Source: Acidobacteriota bacterium
GTDB lineage: Bacteria > Acidobacteriota > Blastocatellia > Pyrinomonadales > Pyrinomonadaceae
Length of the DNA stretch: 64,000 nucleotides
Direction of reading: 5' to 3'
NCBI GenBank assembly: GCA_025463135.1
Contig: JAOAPY010000005.1
Span: 1-64,000 of the forward strand
Shown here: one piece after another, positions 62,522-64,000 of the stretch
Numbering within the stretch: position 1 is the stretch's first letter
How the letters are laid out: each line of letters starts with the position of its first letter
Notes under the pieces: generated by a model
The model's input: the letters and a program-made list of their open reading frames with translations, nothing else
What the model was told of the DNA's origin: nothing
The model's database searches: none
Translations under genes and position numbers: made by a program

Positions 62522-64000
62522 TTAATCGCCGGTGGCCAGATCGGAAGGCAGTGAATCCGGCGGGGCTGGTTCCTGCTGGCTGGCTTTCTTGGCGTGACGT
62601 GAGCGGAAAAACGAAGTGCGGTCCAGCACGTTTTCCTGAAACTCCTCGAGGTACAGATAGATCACCGGCGTAATGTAAAGAGTGATGAATTGCGAGACTA
62701 TCAATCCTCCGACCACAACCAGACCGAGCGGCCGGCGAGAAGAACCATCGGCGCCGTAACCCAGCGCGATGGGGATGGCGCCAAAAACCGCTGCCAGTGT
62801 CGTCATCAATATCGGCCGAAAGCGATCCACGCTGGCATCGTGAATAGCCTGCTCGGCCGGTTGGCCCGCTTCGACTCTTTGCCGCGCAAAGTCAACGATC
62901 ATGATGCCGTTCTTCTTAACGATCCCCATTAGCATGAACATACCGACAAAGGCATAGAGCGAAGCCTGCTGTCCGAACAGGACCAGCGTTAACAAACCGC
63001 CCACCAGCGCCGTCGGCAAAGTTGAAAGCACGGTCAGCGGATGCACGTAGCTCTCGTAGAGGATTGCCAGGATTACATACATCACGAACACGGCCAGGGC
63101 CATTAATATTGTCAGGCTGGTAACGGTGTTGCTGAACGTCTGGGCTTCGCCCTGCAGTTCCGCGCGCAAGGTCGGCGGCACGATTTCCTGCGCCGACTTA
63201 TTGATGAAGTTGGTTGCATCGCCCAACGCGACACCTGGTTTCAGATTGAAGAACAGAGTCATGGCGGTGAATTGATTCAGGTGATTCACCGCCTGTGGTC
63301 CAAGGGTGGTTTTCCACGTAACCAACTGGCCCAAAGGCACCAGGCGCTGACCATCGTCGGACCTGATGTAAAGCCGCGCCAGATCTTCTGGCTTGCCGCG
63401 TGCCTCATCAGCAATTTCCAAAATCACCTGGTACTGATCTTCCGGCTTTTTGATCAGGTACAAATAATTCTGCGAGTATGCGTTCCGCAGCAGCGTGAGA
63501 ATCCGTGCTTCCGAAACGCCGTAGGTTTTGGCTTGATCGCGCTGAAGATTTATATCGAGGTTGGGAGTGTTGCTGTAATAATCCGATGAAACCGACAGGA
63601 ATCCCGGATAGGTCATCAGCTTGCCCATTAGCTTCTGTCCAACCTCATAAACCTGGCTGGGATTAGCGCCCGAAACGCTGAAGGCGTACTGACCCTGGTT
63701 CTGGCTGGTGACGCCGGTGCTGATCTCCAGTACCGGAAACGGGCGCAGAAAAGTCATGACGCCGGGAATAGAGTTGAGCCGGCCCATCATTTCGGCGGTG
63801 ACTTCGGCGATCGGTTTGCGCTCGGCTGGCGGCTTGATAAAGGTAAACGTGATTCCCTGATTCGCCGCCAGAAAGCCGGTGGCGCCCGTCAGGGTAAAAT
63901 CGGTAATCACGTTCGGGTCCTGATGCAGGGCCTCGTCAACGCGATTCTGCAGGGCGCGCATTTGATCGGGCGACGAGCCTTCGCGAGCGATGAAGGCGCC
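62522..64000 (-). CDS. RND-family multidrug efflux transporter (AcrB/HAE1), 5' end beyond window
   Basis: The frame is open to the last base of the window, so only the C-terminal 492 residues are seen, about half of a normal ~1040-residue RND pump. Visible are periplasmic porter-type segments (SVSSDYYSNTPNLDINLQRD, ALQNRVDEALHQDP) and the membrane part with FVMYVILAILYESYVHPLTV, LFGQQASLYAFVGMFMLMGIVKKNGIMIVDF and RPILMTTLAAVFGAIPIALG, which match the HAE1 family. The C-terminus has a Pro/Ser tail. A membrane fusion protein is expected upstream, outside the window. Confidence 0.94.
   Translation of the reverse strand, partial: GAFIAREGSSPDQMRALQNRVDEALHQDPNVITDFTLTGATGFLAANQGITFTFIKPPAERKPIAEVTAEMMGRLNSIPGVMTFLRPFPVLEISTGVTSQNQGQYAFSVSGANPSQVYEVGQKLMGKLMTYPGFLSVSSDYYSNTPNLDINLQRDQAKTYGVSEARILTLLRNAYSQNYLYLIKKPEDQYQVILEIADEARGKPEDLARLYIRSDDGQRLVPLGQLVTWKTTLGPQAVNHLNQFTAMTLFFNLKPGVALGDATNFINKSAQEIVPPTLRAELQGEAQTFSNTVTSLTILMALAVFVMYVILAILYESYVHPLTVLSTLPTALVGGLLTLVLFGQQASLYAFVGMFMLMGIVKKNGIMIVDFARQRVEAGQPAEQAIHDASVDRFRPILMTTLAAVFGAIPIALGYGADGSSRRPLGLVVVGGLIVSQFITLYITPVIYLYLEEFQENVLDRTSFFRSRHAKKASQQEPAPPDSLPSDLATGD

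Overview
The window looks like chromosomal DNA of a free-living Acidobacteriota, probably class Blastocatellia. This is an inference. It rests on the acidobacterial VWFA-type protein at 43982, the ECF sigma/Ser-Thr kinase pair with TolB-TPR output modules at 32878-38882, the DUF1800/DUF1501 pair, many two-component and one-component regulators, moderately high GC with GC-rich codon use, and very many short palindromic repeats between genes. I see no rRNA, tRNA, CRISPR array, phage, plasmid or intact insertion sequence.

Layout. 1-7100: repeats, shikimate genes aroA-aroK overlapping an internally duplicated membrane protein, a hicAB toxin-antitoxin operon with a 22-bp perfect palindrome over its promoter, a decayed small gene, and a radical SAM protein with its own promoter and terminator. 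7100-13300: aromatic amino acid hydroxylase, a small ORF ending at a strong terminator, a DUF4097-type secreted protein, prmC, a DUF5658 membrane protein, an HtrA protease and a small zinc-ribbon protein. 13400-20600: a membrane protein, then on the minus strand the prkA - alpha/beta hydrolase - yeaH/DUF444 - spoVR stress-kinase cluster. 21100-27500: truB, recX, a DUF3011 protein and a long alaS. 27800-32700: a TetR-controlled operon with two DCC proteins, an MDR oxidoreductase and a small conserved protein. 32800-38900: a 1715-residue kinase with three TPR modules and its ECF sigma factor. 39100-50000: a Cpx-like sensor/regulator pair divergent from a Spy/CpxP-like gene, a mini anti-sigma protein, a lone receiver, the VWFA protein and a propeller histidine kinase with its LuxR-type regulator. 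50000-64000: DUF1800-small gene-DUF1501, panD, large catalase with a thioredoxin-reductase-like enzyme, small secreted or stress proteins, an M15 peptidase operon and the 3' part of an RND pump.

Most striking is the repeat load and what it does to proteins. At least eight families of short, mostly palindromic repeats fill the intergenic spaces, often as inverted pairs. Four genes (alaS, truB, spoVR and the 13456 membrane protein) carry repeat sequence in frame inside the coding sequence. For truB and alaS a second copy that matches exactly over 27 and 30 bp lies elsewhere in this window in noncoding DNA. This resembles the protein-coding palindromic elements of Rickettsia, but with several unrelated families at once.

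Regulatory logic visible in the DNA: a promoter bracketed by two TetR-type operators (30898-30975); a HicB-type operator covering the -10 of hicAB; a CpxR-box-like site and a 14-bp palindrome in the divergent cpxR/spy interval; and two clear intrinsic terminators (7029-7059 plus strand, 8197-8240 minus strand).
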